DNA of 64,000 bases. It comes from Luteimonas arsenica. Its GTDB lineage: Bacteria > Pseudomonadota > Gammaproteobacteria > Xanthomonadales > Xanthomonadaceae. Numbering within the stretch: position 1 is the first letter of the stretch; each line of letters begins with the position of its first letter. Made by a program: the position numbers and the translations under genes. Shown piece after piece: positions 50,116-58,300 of the stretch. The DNA lies in assembly GCF_004352825.1 (NCBI RefSeq), contig NZ_SJRW01000001.1:1116001-1180000 (forward strand), given 5' to 3'. Below the pieces are notes generated by a model. The model was not told where the DNA came from. It saw only the letters and a list, made by a program, of their open reading frames with translations, and did not search any database.

Positions 50116-51696
50116 ATGAAGATCAAAGCCGCGCTTCTTGTCGATGGGCACACCCTGAGCAAGTGGCATCAGGAAGCGCTATCTGAGGCTGCCGACCTGC
50201 TCGACGTGGTGCTGGTCCTGAACTGCAGCAACACGGTCACGCGCAAGCGGGTGTTCGCCCATGCGGGCTATTACGCACTCAATATTCTGTCAATCCGGAG
50301 CGCATTGACCCGAGCACAGCCAGTGGAATTCGGCAGGATCGAAGTATTGACCTTTGATTCGCTGTACTCGGGGGCCTGGCAATCGATCCCCGACGAGATT
50401 GTCGACGCGATGCGTGCAAAAGGTGTCGGGACTATCATCAAGTTCGGCATGTCCTTGCTGCGCATGGACAACCTGGATGGCGTAGACGTGTTGTCGTTCC
50501 ATCATGGCGATCCCCGGTTCTACCGTGGTAGGCCAGCGGGCTTCTATGAGATGCGGAATGATGCCTCCTGTGTAGGCATGATTGTCCAGAAGCTCTCGAA
50601 CGTTCTGGATGCTGGCGAAGTGCTCGCGCTCGGGCATTCCAAACTGTACCCGTACTCTTACCGGCAAACGATTCAGGGCCTGTACCAGGCATCCCCGGCG
50701 CTGTTCCGACGCGCGTTGATGAATTACCGGAACGGCGTGAAGGTTGCGATCAAGCCCAAGGGAAAGAACTACCGCCTGCCCGGCAACTGGACGATCGCGA
50801 AATTCTGCGCGCGCATGCTGAGCCGGAAATTCTCCCGTCTGCTGTACGGGGCGCTGTTCGAGAAGAAGTGGAACATCGTGGTGCACGACGATCTGGACGT
50901 CTTCGCGCGCACATCCGCCACCGTGTCCAGCGGGCGGCAGCCAAGAATTCCGGAGAAGTACAGCTTCCTGGCCGACCCCTTCTTCTCTGCGGATGGCTCC
51001 GTTGTGAGGGCGGAAGCCATGGTGGCCTCCAGCGGACTGGGTGAAATCGTCGAGTTTGACGAAAGCTCCCTCGAGCTCTCGCGCAAGCTGCTGTCGGGGC
51101 CGCACTTTTCGTATCCCTACACCGTGACCGACGCCGGCCAGGAGTTCATCCTGCCCGAAGTCGCCGGGCACGAAGCCCCGTACCTGCTCACGCCATCGGG
51201 CGACGCGAAGATTCCATTGCGGGGCCTAGAAGACGCCAGGATCGTGGATCCGTCGCTCGTCAGGCACGGGAATCACTACTACCTGTTCGGAGGCCACCCT
51301 CAATCGGCGGCCGGCATGCTTTATGTTTACGTGGCCGACGCCTTGGACGGCCCTTACTTGCCGCACCCTATGAACCCCGTGGTGATGGATCCCTCCTGCG
51401 CCCGAATGGGCGGCCGCCTGATCCAGCGGGACGGCGCACTGTACCGGTTCGGACAGGACAACTCCGGATCGTACGGAAATGGCATCAGGATCATGCAGGT
51501 CACGACGCTGAGTCCTGATGCTTATGAGGAACGCGAAGTCGGTGAATTGCGCTTCTCAGACGCCAAGGGGCCGCACACCGTGGATGTCAGGAACGGCAGG
51601 GTGGTGCTCGATTTCTATGTAGAAAAGTTCTCGCTTTTGGCCGGATATCGTCGTTTGGCGGCTGTGTTTCACTCCCGCTTGCGGCGGACTGGCTAG
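50116..51696 (+). CDS. Formyltransferase-like protein fused to a GH43-like five-bladed propeller
   Basis: Residues about 1-220 resemble formyltransferases of the Fmt/ArnA type, with LSFHHGDPRFYRGRPAGFYE as counterpart of the folate-site loop. Residues about 265-525 match a beta-propeller related to GH43 and to the N-terminal domain of plant glucosamine inositolphosphorylceramide transferases (FLADPFFSADGSVVRAEAMVA; LEDARIVDPSLVRHGNHYYLFGG). Proteins with this pairing may be sugar N-formyltransferases or glycosyltransferases of polysaccharide loci. The exact reaction is unknown. Confidence 0.75.
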   Translation: MKIKAALLVDGHTLSKWHQEALSEAADLLDVVLVLNCSNTVTRKRVFAHAGYYALNILSIRSALTRAQPVEFGRIEVLTFDSLYSGAWQSIPDEIVDAMRAKGVGTIIKFGMSLLRMDNLDGVDVLSFHHGDPRFYRGRPAGFYEMRNDASCVGMIVQKLSNVLDAGEVLALGHSKLYPYSYRQTIQGLYQASPALFRRALMNYRNGVKVAIKPKGKNYRLPGNWTIAKFCARMLSRKFSRLLYGALFEKKWNIVVHDDLDVFARTSATVSSGRQPRIPEKYSFLADPFFSADGSVVRAEAMVASSGLGEIVEFDESSLELSRKLLSGPHFSYPYTVTDAGQEFILPEVAGHEAPYLLTPSGDAKIPLRGLEDARIVDPSLVRHGNHYYLFGGHPQSAAGMLYVYVADALDGPYLPHPMNPVVMDPSCARMGGRLIQRDGALYRFGQDNSGSYGNGIRIMQVTTLSPDAYEEREVGELRFSDAKGPHTVDVRNGRVVLDFYVEKFSLLAGYRRLAAVFHSRLRRTG

Positions 51697-51797
51697 CAAT
51701 CTCATTGTTGGTGGCCGCCAAAAGCGGGAATTGAGGTTGGCATGCAGGTGATCGATTCTTGGCAGGCTGGAAGTTGGCGACAATGGGAAGAATGGAA

Positions 51798-52970
51798 ATG
51801 ACGAATGAGATGGGCCACGCGTTGGTGCACCTGGTCCGTGATCTGCACGGTGACGGCTTTATCCCCCTTCACCGCCCAGTCTTTGAAGGCAATGAACGCC
51901 AGTACCTCGTCGACTGCATCGACTCCAACTTCGTCTCCTCCGTGGGCGCGAAGGTCATCGAGTTCGAGCAGCACATCGCCGCCTTCACCGGCGCGAAATA
52001 CGCCATCGCCACCGTCAACGGCACCGCCGCGCTGCACGTCGCCCTGCAGCTGGCCGGCGTCCAGCGCGATGACGAAGTCATCACCCAGGCCCTGACCTTC
52101 ATCGCCACCTGCAACGCGCTCAGCTACGCCGGCGCCCATCCCGTCTTCGTGGACGTGGATCGCGACACCCTGGGGCTCAGCCCCGAAGCCCTGCGCCGCT
52201 GGCTGTCCGAACACGCCGAGCAGCGCGACGGCCAGGCCTGGAACCGTCGCACCGGCCGCCGGATCGCCGCCTGCGTCCCCATGCACACCTTCGGCATCCC
52301 GCTGCGCATCGCCGAGATCGTGGCGATCTGCGACGAGTACGGCATCAGCGTGGTGGAAGACGCGGCCGAGTCCCTCGGCAGCTGGGTCGGCGACCGCCAC
52401 ACCGGCACCTTCGGCCGCCTGGCCACGCTCAGCTTCAACGGCAACAAGGTGATCACCACCGGCGGCGGCGGCATGATCATCACCGACGACGAAGCGCTGG
52501 CGCGCCGCGCCAAGCACCTGACCACCACCGCCAAGATCCCGCACCCCTACGAGTTCGTGCACGACGAGGTGGGCTACAACTACCGGCTGCCCAACCTCAA
52601 CGCCGCGCTGGGCTGCGCGCAGATGGAGCGGTTGCCCCGGATGCTGGAGATCAAGGCCGAGGTAGCCGCGCGCTATCGCGGATTCTTCGCCGGCACGGAC
52701 GTCCGCTTCGTGGAGCCGCTGCCCGGCACCACGGCCAACTGGTGGCTCAACGCCACCGTGCTGGACTCCGAGGCCGACCGCGATGCGCTGCTGGACTACA
52801 CCAACAGCCGCGACGTGATGACCCGCCCGATCTGGCGGCTGATGTCACGGCTGCCGATGTTCCAGCACTGCCAGCATGACGGGCTGGAGAACTCCCGCTG
52901 GCTGGAGGCGCGGGTGGTGAATCTGCCGTCGAGCGTGCCGGAGAGCCAGTTCCACCGGCTGCGGGAGTGA
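51798..52970 (+). CDS. LegC/PglE-type nucleotide-sugar aminotransferase
   Basis: This PLP enzyme should convert UDP-4-keto-6-deoxy-GlcNAc to the 4-amino sugar, the second step to bacillosamine or legionaminic acid. It has NFVSSVGAKVIEFEQHIAAF, ATVNGTAALHVALQLAGV, VVEDAAESLGSW and PLP-binding Lys217 in SFNGNKVITTGGGGM. ATG 51798 has GGGAAG seven bases upstream; ATGs at 51783 and 51792 are less well placed. GC is high again, so the gene belongs to the conserved right arm. Its dehydratase partner lies beyond an intervening toxin-antitoxin pair. Confidence 0.92.
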   Translation: MTNEMGHALVHLVRDLHGDGFIPLHRPVFEGNERQYLVDCIDSNFVSSVGAKVIEFEQHIAAFTGAKYAIATVNGTAALHVALQLAGVQRDDEVITQALTFIATCNALSYAGAHPVFVDVDRDTLGLSPEALRRWLSEHAEQRDGQAWNRRTGRRIAACVPMHTFGIPLRIAEIVAICDEYGISVVEDAAESLGSWVGDRHTGTFGRLATLSFNGNKVITTGGGGMIITDDEALARRAKHLTTTAKIPHPYEFVHDEVGYNYRLPNLNAALGCAQMERLPRMLEIKAEVAARYRGFFAGTDVRFVEPLPGTTANWWLNATVLDSEADRDALLDYTNSRDVMTRPIWRLMSRLPMFQHCQHDGLENSRWLEARVVNLPSSVPESQFHRLRE

Positions 52971-52985
52971 CGTTTGTTTCGCTTG

Positions 52986-53014
52986 TTGCGTATATTGCGA
53001 ATATTCGCTATGCT
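52986..53014 (+). promoter_or_regulatory. Promoter and operator of the first toxin-antitoxin module
   Basis: TTGCGT (52986-52991) and TATGCT (53009-53014) have a 17-base spacer. The perfect 12-base palindrome GCGAATATTCGC (52997-53008) fills the spacer up to the -10 box, a good place for autorepression by the HTH antitoxin. Confidence 0.75.
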
Positions 53015-53047
53015 TTTCCGCCACCCAGCCTGACCACGGGTCCCGAC

Positions 53048-53503
53048 ATGAGCGCAGCCCACAACGAGCTCCCTCCACTCCTCCCCACGCGACAAGACGC
53101 CGAGCTGGCCCGCACCAGCAGCCGTCTGTTGGCCGCGTGTATCGGCCAGGGTCCCACGGCCCGGCTCCGGGTGATCGACGGCGAGGACGCGATCGAAGTG
53201 CCCGTGGCGGCGCTTCGCATGCTGGTGGACATCCTGGCCAACATGGCGGAAGGCAATGCCATCAGCCTGGTGCCTATCCACGCCGAGTTGACCACCCAGC
53301 AGGCCGCGGACTTCCTGGGGGTCTCCCGGCCGCACCTTGTGGGACTCGTGGACAAGGGCCAGATTCCCCACCACAAGGTGGGCACGCATCGCCGCATCTA
53401 TTTCCGCGATCTCATGGAGTACCGCAAGGAGCGGCTGGGACAGAGTCGGGCCGCCCTGGACGCGCTGGCACAGCAGGCACAAGAGCTGGGCATGGGGTAT
53501 TGA
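53048..53503 (+). CDS. HTH (excisionase-type) antitoxin
   Basis: This 151-residue protein has an excisionase/MerR-like winged helix (residues about 80-130; LTTQQAADFLGVSRPHLVGL and VDKGQIPHHKVGTHRRIYF) behind an N-terminal region of about 75 residues. It is followed three bases later by a PIN-domain toxin gene, the usual order for this type II module. It should neutralise the toxin and repress the promoter through the palindrome upstream. The module interrupts the aminotransferase-dehydratase gene pair. Confidence 0.88.
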   Translation: MSAAHNELPPLLPTRQDAELARTSSRLLAACIGQGPTARLRVIDGEDAIEVPVAALRMLVDILANMAEGNAISLVPIHAELTTQQAADFLGVSRPHLVGLVDKGQIPHHKVGTHRRIYFRDLMEYRKERLGQSRAALDALAQQAQELGMGY

Positions 53504-53506
53504 CCG

Positions 53507-54079
53507 GTGGCTTCGAGCTTCGTGGCGGTGTTCGACGCCTGCGTCCTGTATCCCGCACCGATACGCGACCTGCTCATGCGCCTGTCCGTGACGGGGCTGT
53601 TCCGGGCTCGATGGACCGATCGCATCCACGACGAGTGGATTGAAGCCGTCCTGCGTAATCGCGCGGATCTCCAGCGGGCGCAGCTGCAGCGTACGCGCGA
53701 GCTGATGGACCAGGCGGTCCCGGATTGCCTGGTGACGGGCTATGAGGGAATCGAACCCACCCTGGAGCTTCCCGATCCTGACGACAGGCATGTACTGGCC
53801 GCCGCGATCAAGTGTGGCGCGGGCACCATCGTGACGTACAACCTCAAGGATTTCCCGGAGAAGGTACTTGCCCCGCTGGGGCTTTGCGCGCAGCACCCCG
53901 ACGAGTTTCTGGAGCACGCCCACGATCTGGATCCCGTGGCTGCCTGCATGGCCGTGCGCGAGGCGCGCGCGTCTTTGAAGAATCCTTCAAGGACGGCTGA
54001 AGAACTGCTGGATACCTACCAGGCCTTGGGTCTGGCCACCACCGTGGCGGCGCTGCGATCACATATCGACACACTTTGA
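53507..54079 (+). CDS. PIN-domain toxin
   Basis: This 190-residue protein has a PIN domain at residues about 5-145: VFDACVLYPAPIRDLLMRL with the first acidic residue, WTDRIHDEWIEAVLRN, and DPDDRHVLAAAIKCGAGTIVTYNLKDFP with the others. PIN toxins cut RNA with bound Mg2+. It starts with GTG just after the antitoxin. A helical C-terminal extension of about 45 residues is typical of this subgroup. All acidic positions appear intact, so activity is likely. Confidence 0.9.
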   Translation: MASSFVAVFDACVLYPAPIRDLLMRLSVTGLFRARWTDRIHDEWIEAVLRNRADLQRAQLQRTRELMDQAVPDCLVTGYEGIEPTLELPDPDDRHVLAAAIKCGAGTIVTYNLKDFPEKVLAPLGLCAQHPDEFLEHAHDLDPVAACMAVREARASLKNPSRTAEELLDTYQALGLATTVAALRSHIDTL

Positions 54080-54094
54080 GCCCATGCTTTCCCG

Positions 54095-55282
54095 ATGAAC
54101 ATCCTTGACCTGATCGGCCGCACCGCGCCGCTTTTCGACACCGACATCCAGCGTCACGAGGCCGAGCTCTCCGGCCTGGTGCAATCCAGCCGCTTCCTGG
54201 TGATCGGCGGCGCCGGCTCCATCGGCCAGGCGGTCACGCGCGAGATCTTCAAGCGCAAGCCGCGTGCGCTGCACGTGGTCGACATCAGCGAAAACAACAT
54301 GGTCGAGCTGGTGCGGGACATCCGCAGCACGCTGGGCTACATCGACGGCGACTTCCGCACCTTCGCCATCGATTGCGGCAGCCGCGAGTTCGCCGCGCTG
54401 ATGGCGGCGGGGCAGGGCTACGACTACGTCCTCAACCTCTCCGCGCTCAAGCACGTGCGCAGCGAGAAGGATCCGTTCACCCTGATGCGGCTGATCGAGG
54501 TGAACGTGCTCAACACCATCAGCACCATCGCCCAGGCGCAGGCGGGCAGGGCGCGCAAGTATTTCTGCGTGTCCACCGACAAGGCGGCCAACCCGGTCAA
54601 CATGATGGGTGCCAGCAAGCGGATCATGGAGATGTTCCTGATGCGCGCGAGCCTGGAACTGCCGATCTCGACGGCGCGGTTCGCGAACGTGGCGTTCTCC
54701 GACGGCTCGCTGCTGCACGGTTTCAACCAGCGCTTCGCCAAGCGGCAGCCGATCTCGGCGCCGAATGACGTGCGCCGCTACTTCGTGACCCCGCAGGAGT
54801 CCGGCGAGTTGTGCCTGAGTTCGTGCCTGCTGGGCGGCAACCGGGACATCTTCTTCCCGAAGCTGAGCGAGGAGCTGGACCTGACGCGGTTCTCCGACAT
54901 CGCGGTCCGGTTCCTGGAGTCGCTGGGCTTCAAGCCCCATGAGTGCGCCAGCGAAGACGAGGCGCGTGACCGCGCAAGCGAGCTGATCGCGGCCAAGAAG
55001 TGGCCGGTGTACTTCTTCGCCAGCGACACCACGGGCGAGAAGGACTTCGAGGAGTTCTTCACCGATGCCGAGACGCTGGACATGGACCGCTTCGGGAACA
55101 TCGGCGTGATCCTCAATGAGCCGGAGTTCGACGACGAGCGACTGGGGTATTTCCTGACCACGATCGAGGCGATCCGCTCGGGCAAGACCTGGGACAAGCC
55201 CGAGATCGTCGACCTCTTCAACCACATGATCCCGGACTTTGCCCACAAGGAAACGGGCAAGTATCTGGATAGCAGGATGTAG
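54095..55282 (+). CDS. UDP-N-acetylglucosamine 4,6-dehydratase-like protein
   Basis: This SDR enzyme should make UDP-4-keto-6-deoxy-N-acetylhexosamine. The 395-residue protein has FLVIGGAGSIGQAVTREIFKR, ALHVVDISENNMVELVRDI, NLSALKHVRSEKDPFTLMRL and VSTDKAANPVNMMGASKR, where Met replaces the usual SDR Tyr, as is normal for this CapD/FlaA1-like group. A C-terminal extension of about 110 residues (ASEDEARDRASELIAAKKWP on) goes beyond the core. It is the expected partner of the aminotransferase before the first toxin-antitoxin pair. Confidence 0.9.
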   Translation: MNILDLIGRTAPLFDTDIQRHEAELSGLVQSSRFLVIGGAGSIGQAVTREIFKRKPRALHVVDISENNMVELVRDIRSTLGYIDGDFRTFAIDCGSREFAALMAAGQGYDYVLNLSALKHVRSEKDPFTLMRLIEVNVLNTISTIAQAQAGRARKYFCVSTDKAANPVNMMGASKRIMEMFLMRASLELPISTARFANVAFSDGSLLHGFNQRFAKRQPISAPNDVRRYFVTPQESGELCLSSCLLGGNRDIFFPKLSEELDLTRFSDIAVRFLESLGFKPHECASEDEARDRASELIAAKKWPVYFFASDTTGEKDFEEFFTDAETLDMDRFGNIGVILNEPEFDDERLGYFLTTIEAIRSGKTWDKPEIVDLFNHMIPDFAHKETGKYLDSRM

Positions 55283-55284
55283 TA

Positions 55285-55311
55285 AGATATACAGTCGCTG
55301 CGTGTATATCT
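55285..55311 (+). promoter_or_regulatory. Inverted-repeat operator of the second toxin-antitoxin module
   Basis: AGATATACA (55285-55293) and TGTATATCT (55303-55311) form a perfect 9-bp inverted repeat with a 9-base spacer, right before the GGAGG ribosome-binding site (55312-55316). AT-rich boxes TAAGAT and TATATC overlap it, so the promoter probably lies within it. Confidence 0.8.
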
Positions 55312-55321
55312 GGAGGTTGAA

Positions 55322-55555
55322 ATGAAGGTGGCCAAATGGGGTAACAGTCTGGCCGTGCGCCTGCCTGTCGCCGTGGTCGAGACCTTGCAGCTGGCCGAGG
55401 GCGACGAGATCGAACTGCTCGCGGGAGATTCCCGCACCCTTACCGTGAGCCGCAAGCCCGGCATCGAAGAGATGCTGCAGCGCCTGCGTCGGTTCCGGGG
55501 CCGTCTGCCCGAGGATTTCAGGTTCGATCGGGACGGGCTGCATGAGCGTGAATGA
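55322..55555 (+). CDS. AbrB/MazE-type antitoxin
   Basis: This 77-residue protein opens MKVAKWGNSLAVRLPVAVVE, the swapped-hairpin AbrB/SpoVT fold seen in MazE and VapB, followed by EGDEIELLAGDSRTLTVSRK. The C-terminal tail (LRRFRGRLPEDFRFDR) should bind the toxin. GGAGG lies six bases before the ATG. The perfect inverted repeat directly upstream is its likely operator. Its end overlaps the toxin start by 14 bases. Confidence 0.93.
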   Translation: MKVAKWGNSLAVRLPVAVVETLQLAEGDEIELLAGDSRTLTVSRKPGIEEMLQRLRRFRGRLPEDFRFDRDGLHERE

Positions 55556-55991
55556 CGAGGCGTTCCTCGACACGAACGCCCTTGTCTACTTCGCCGCGGC
55601 GGATGCCGGCCGGGCGGCGCGGGTAGAGGCGCTGCTGCTGGCAGGAGGCATTGTCAGCGTGCAGGTACTCAACGAACTGACCCTGGCCTGCCTGCGCAAG
55701 CTGGGAATGGATTGGGCCGAAGTGGACGAGGTGCTGGCCACGGTCCGCACTGCGTGCCGCATCGAGCCCTTGACGGAGACCACCTACGACCTGGGCAGGC
55801 AGCTGGCCGAGCGATACCAGTTCCGCGTATACGACGCCATGATCGTGGCTTCTGCCCTGGAGGCCGGCTGCACCACGCTGTGGAGCGAAGATATGCATCA
55901 CGGCCTGCGGGTGGCGGGACAGCTGCGCATCCGCAACCCGTTCTGGCCCGACTCCGTGCAGGAGCCGCGCGCCCGCGAACAGCCGCCCTGA
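55542..55991 (+). CDS. VapC-like PIN-domain toxin
   Basis: The 149-residue PIN protein has FLDTNALVYFAAAD with the first catalytic Asp, VLNELTLACLRKLG with the Glu, and YDAMIVASALEAGCTTLWSEDMHHG with the last acidic residues. It overlaps the antitoxin and is in the standard vapBC order. The C-terminus (RIRNPFWPDSVQ) is typical. It belongs to a different antitoxin class from the module at 53048, so the two modules are not a recent duplication. It lies between the dehydratase and the initiating transferase. Confidence 0.93.
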   Translation: MSVNDEAFLDTNALVYFAAADAGRAARVEALLLAGGIVSVQVLNELTLACLRKLGMDWAEVDEVLATVRTACRIEPLTETTYDLGRQLAERYQFRVYDAMIVASALEAGCTTLWSEDMHHGLRVAGQLRIRNPFWPDSVQEPRAREQPP

Positions 55992-56075
55992 CCCGCAGCA
56001 ACTTCCTGCACGCGAACACGATGCAGATTTCTCTTCCTTTCGCGCTTCTGCGCCTTCGCGAGACCCTGGCCGCCA

Positions 56076-56804
56076 ATGCAACGCTTCCTGGACATCTTCT
56101 TTTCGGGCCTCGCCCTGCTGGTGCTTTCCCCGCTGCTGGTGCCGATCGCCATCGCCTTGCGCCTGACCGGCGAGGGCGAGGTGTTCTACGTACAGCAGCG
56201 CGTGGGACGCGGTGGCCGCATGTTCGGCCTGTACAAGTTCGCCACCATGCTCAAGAACAGCCCGAACCTGGGCACCGGGACCGTGACCGTGAAGCACGAC
56301 CCGCGCGTGCTTCCGCTGGGCCGCTGGTTGCGCAAGACCAAGATCAACGAGTTGCCGCAGCTGCTGAACATTTTCAAGGGCGACATGAGCATCGTGGGCC
56401 CGCGCCCGCAGACGCAGCGCTGCTTCGACGCATTCCCGATGCGATCGCAGGCCGAAATCATGAAGGTGCGCCCGGGGCTGTCCGGAATCGGCTCCATCGT
56501 CTTCCGCGACGAAGAGGACCTGATGCACGCCAGCGCCGAACCCGAGCGCTTCTACGATGACGTGATCATGCCCTACAAGGGCCTGCTGGAAGAGTGGTAC
56601 GTGGCGAACCAGGGGCTGTGGACGTACCTGTGCTGCATCGTGGTGACGGCATGGGTGGTGCTGGTGCCGGGCTCGACCGTGTTCTGGCGCGTGTTCCGCG
56701 GATTGCCGATGCCGCCTGCGGAGCTGGTGGCGGCGGGTGGGGCGGTGGGCGCGCCCGTCTCGGCTGCGACTGTAGCCGCAGCTCGCACATCGGCATCGGA
56801 ATGA
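56076..56804 (+). CDS. Initiating phosphoglycosyltransferase (PglC/bacterial sugar transferase family)
   Basis: This monotopic enzyme moves a sugar-1-phosphate from UDP-sugar to undecaprenyl phosphate, beginning the repeat unit. The 242-residue protein has the N-terminal re-entrant helix (FLDIFFSGLALLVLSPLLVP), then VQQRVGRGGRMFGLYKFATM, KTKINELPQLLNIFKGDMSI, VGPRP and RPGLSGIGSIVFRDEED. It lacks the N-terminal helices of WbaP, so it is the short PglC/WcaJ-core type. A C-terminal hydrophobic stretch (YLCCIVVTAWVVLVPG) is present. The adjacent dehydratase and aminotransferase point to a bacillosamine-like first sugar. Confidence 0.93.
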   Translation: MQRFLDIFFSGLALLVLSPLLVPIAIALRLTGEGEVFYVQQRVGRGGRMFGLYKFATMLKNSPNLGTGTVTVKHDPRVLPLGRWLRKTKINELPQLLNIFKGDMSIVGPRPQTQRCFDAFPMRSQAEIMKVRPGLSGIGSIVFRDEEDLMHASAEPERFYDDVIMPYKGLLEEWYVANQGLWTYLCCIVVTAWVVLVPGSTVFWRVFRGLPMPPAELVAAGGAVGAPVSAATVAAARTSASE

Positions 56805-57379
56805 CACCGCGCGAGCGCTACCGCCAGGTGGCGAGGCTGCACATGCGCTGCCTGGACCAGGGCTTCCTTGCCACGCTGGGCGAAGGCTTCCTGGCGCTGA
56901 TGTACGAAGCGATCGATCGCACGGAGGGAGCCACGCTGCTGGTCGCCGAGGATGGGGGCCAGGTGCAGGGCTTCATCACCGGTGGCGTGGGCATGCGGCC
57001 GATCTACAGCCGGATGATGCGCAGTCCGATGCGCCTGGGCCTGGCGCTGGCACCGGCGATGCTGCGGCCGGCCAAGGTGCGGCGGATCCTCGAGATCGTC
57101 CGCTACTCCGGTGACGGTGGCCTGCCCGAAGGACTGCCGGATGCAGAGCTGCTCAGTTTGGCCGTGGCGCCGGAGTGGCGCGGGAAGGCGGTGGCCGACG
57201 GACTGTATCGACGGCTCGTGGAAGATTTCCGGAAGCGTGGAGTGGATGCGTTCCGCATTACCGTGGGCGAGGCGCTGGCGCCGGCGCACCGGTTCTACCA
57301 GCGCATGGGCGCGACCGTGGCCGGCGAGGTGGAGGTGCATGGTGGTGAGACGTCGAAGGTATATGTGCATCGGGTTTGA
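56801..57379 (+). CDS. GNAT-family acetyltransferase
   Basis: This 192-residue protein has a GNAT fold: LLVAEDGGQVQGFITGGVG, the acetyl-CoA loop ELLSLAVAPEWRGKAVADGL, and APAHRFYQRMGATVAGEVEV. It overlaps the initiating transferase gene (ATGA). It may acetylate the 4-amino group of the first sugar, a job done in other bacteria by PglD or WecD-like enzymes, or act on another substrate. The NeuD-like gene at 36334 is a rival candidate for the same step. Confidence 0.88.
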   Translation: MTPRERYRQVARLHMRCLDQGFLATLGEGFLALMYEAIDRTEGATLLVAEDGGQVQGFITGGVGMRPIYSRMMRSPMRLGLALAPAMLRPAKVRRILEIVRYSGDGGLPEGLPDAELLSLAVAPEWRGKAVADGLYRRLVEDFRKRGVDAFRITVGEALAPAHRFYQRMGATVAGEVEVHGGETSKVYVHRV

Positions 57380-57415
57380 CCGGATGCCGCGTTGCGGGGG
57401 CTGCGACGCGTGTTG

Positions 57416-57880
57416 ATGACCGACATCCTGCTGGCGGTGGTCGCGCTGGTGGTTGGCGTGGTCCTGGCGCGGCGCGCGGGCCCGGTGGCCCGGGTGCTGC
57501 TGTTTGGGTCGGCGATGCTGGTTTCCGGATTGCTGTTCATGCCGGGGGAACAGATCACCGGCTTCATTGGGCGCGATGGCGAGCTGTTCCTGCGGCGGCT
57601 TGCGGCGCATACACCCTGGGGCGTTTCCGACTGGACCCACTTCCTGATCTTCGTGTGGCTGGGCCTGCTGCTGTGGCTGGCGCGGGCGGACCTGCGCGGG
57701 TGGAAGGGTTGGATGCTGGTGGTGGGGCTGGCGGTGGCCGCGGAGCTGGCGCAAGGCCTGACGCCGTCCAGGGAGCCGCGGGTGGATGATGTGCTGGTGA
57801 ATCTGGCGGGTGGGATGGTTGGGGTGGTGATGGGGATCGGGGTGCGATGGGTCGCCGGGCGGCGACGCGAACAGCGTTAG
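57416..57880 (+). CDS. VanZ-like family membrane protein
   Basis: This 154-residue protein has four membrane segments and the VanZ-like landmarks WTHFLIFVWLGLLLWLA, AAELAQGLTPSREPRVDDVLVNLAGGMVG. VanZ-type proteins near polysaccharide genes have no firm biochemical role; some change sensitivity to glycopeptides. ATG 57416 starts just before the first helix; the frame reaches further upstream. It follows the GNAT gene by 36 bases and may end the polysaccharide operon. Confidence 0.88.
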   Translation: MTDILLAVVALVVGVVLARRAGPVARVLLFGSAMLVSGLLFMPGEQITGFIGRDGELFLRRLAAHTPWGVSDWTHFLIFVWLGLLLWLARADLRGWKGWMLVVGLAVAAELAQGLTPSREPRVDDVLVNLAGGMVGVVMGIGVRWVAGRRREQR

Positions 57881-57913
57881 TTGCGATCGCGGAGTGTCGG
57901 AGGGAGGGGGAGC

Positions 57914-58276
57914 ATGACCAGACTGATGCTGGCTGCAGCCATGGCGATCCTGTTCGCCGCAGGCCCGGCCGCCGCGCACAGCGGTGGCCTGGACAAGCAT
58001 GGCTGCCATACCAATCGAAGCACCGGGGAATACCACTGCCATCGAGGGCCGGATGCCGGAGCCTCGCGTCCGGCCGTGCCGAGGCAGGAGTTGCAGAGGC
58101 CTGCGTCTGACGGTGCGGCGCCTGCGCGGGCTGCGCCAAGGACGCGGCCCTTCGCCAACTGCGCGGAGGCGCGCGCGGCGGGCGCGGCGCCGGTCAGGCG
58201 AGGGGAGCCCGGGTATGGGCCGCATCTGGATCGGGACAACGATGGGGTGGGGTGCGAGCCGTATCGGGGGAGGTAG
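57914..58276 (+). CDS. Secreted YHYH/excalibur-domain protein
   Basis: The 120-residue protein has a signal peptide (MTRLMLAAAMAILFAAGPAAA), then HSGGLDKHGCHTNRSTGEYH ending YHCH, a metal-binding-like YHYH motif. A Pro/Ala linker and a C-terminal excalibur domain (FANCAEARAAGAAPVRRGEP, then GYGPHLDRDNDGVGCEPY) follow; the latter is a calcium-binding DxDxDG motif. A GGGAG ribosome-binding site precedes the ATG. It is probably a secreted or periplasmic metal-dependent protein. It lies 33 bases after the VanZ-like gene. Confidence 0.9.
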   Translation: MTRLMLAAAMAILFAAGPAAAHSGGLDKHGCHTNRSTGEYHCHRGPDAGASRPAVPRQELQRPASDGAAPARAAPRTRPFANCAEARAAGAAPVRRGEPGYGPHLDRDNDGVGCEPYRGR

Positions 58277-58300
58277 GGGCTGCTGCCTCTGCGGAGCAGT

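Noticed and set aside
35081..51790. Prophage or insertion-sequence origin of the low-GC cassette
   Set aside because: I see no transposase, integrase or terminal inverted repeats; homologous exchange between arms explains the pattern better.
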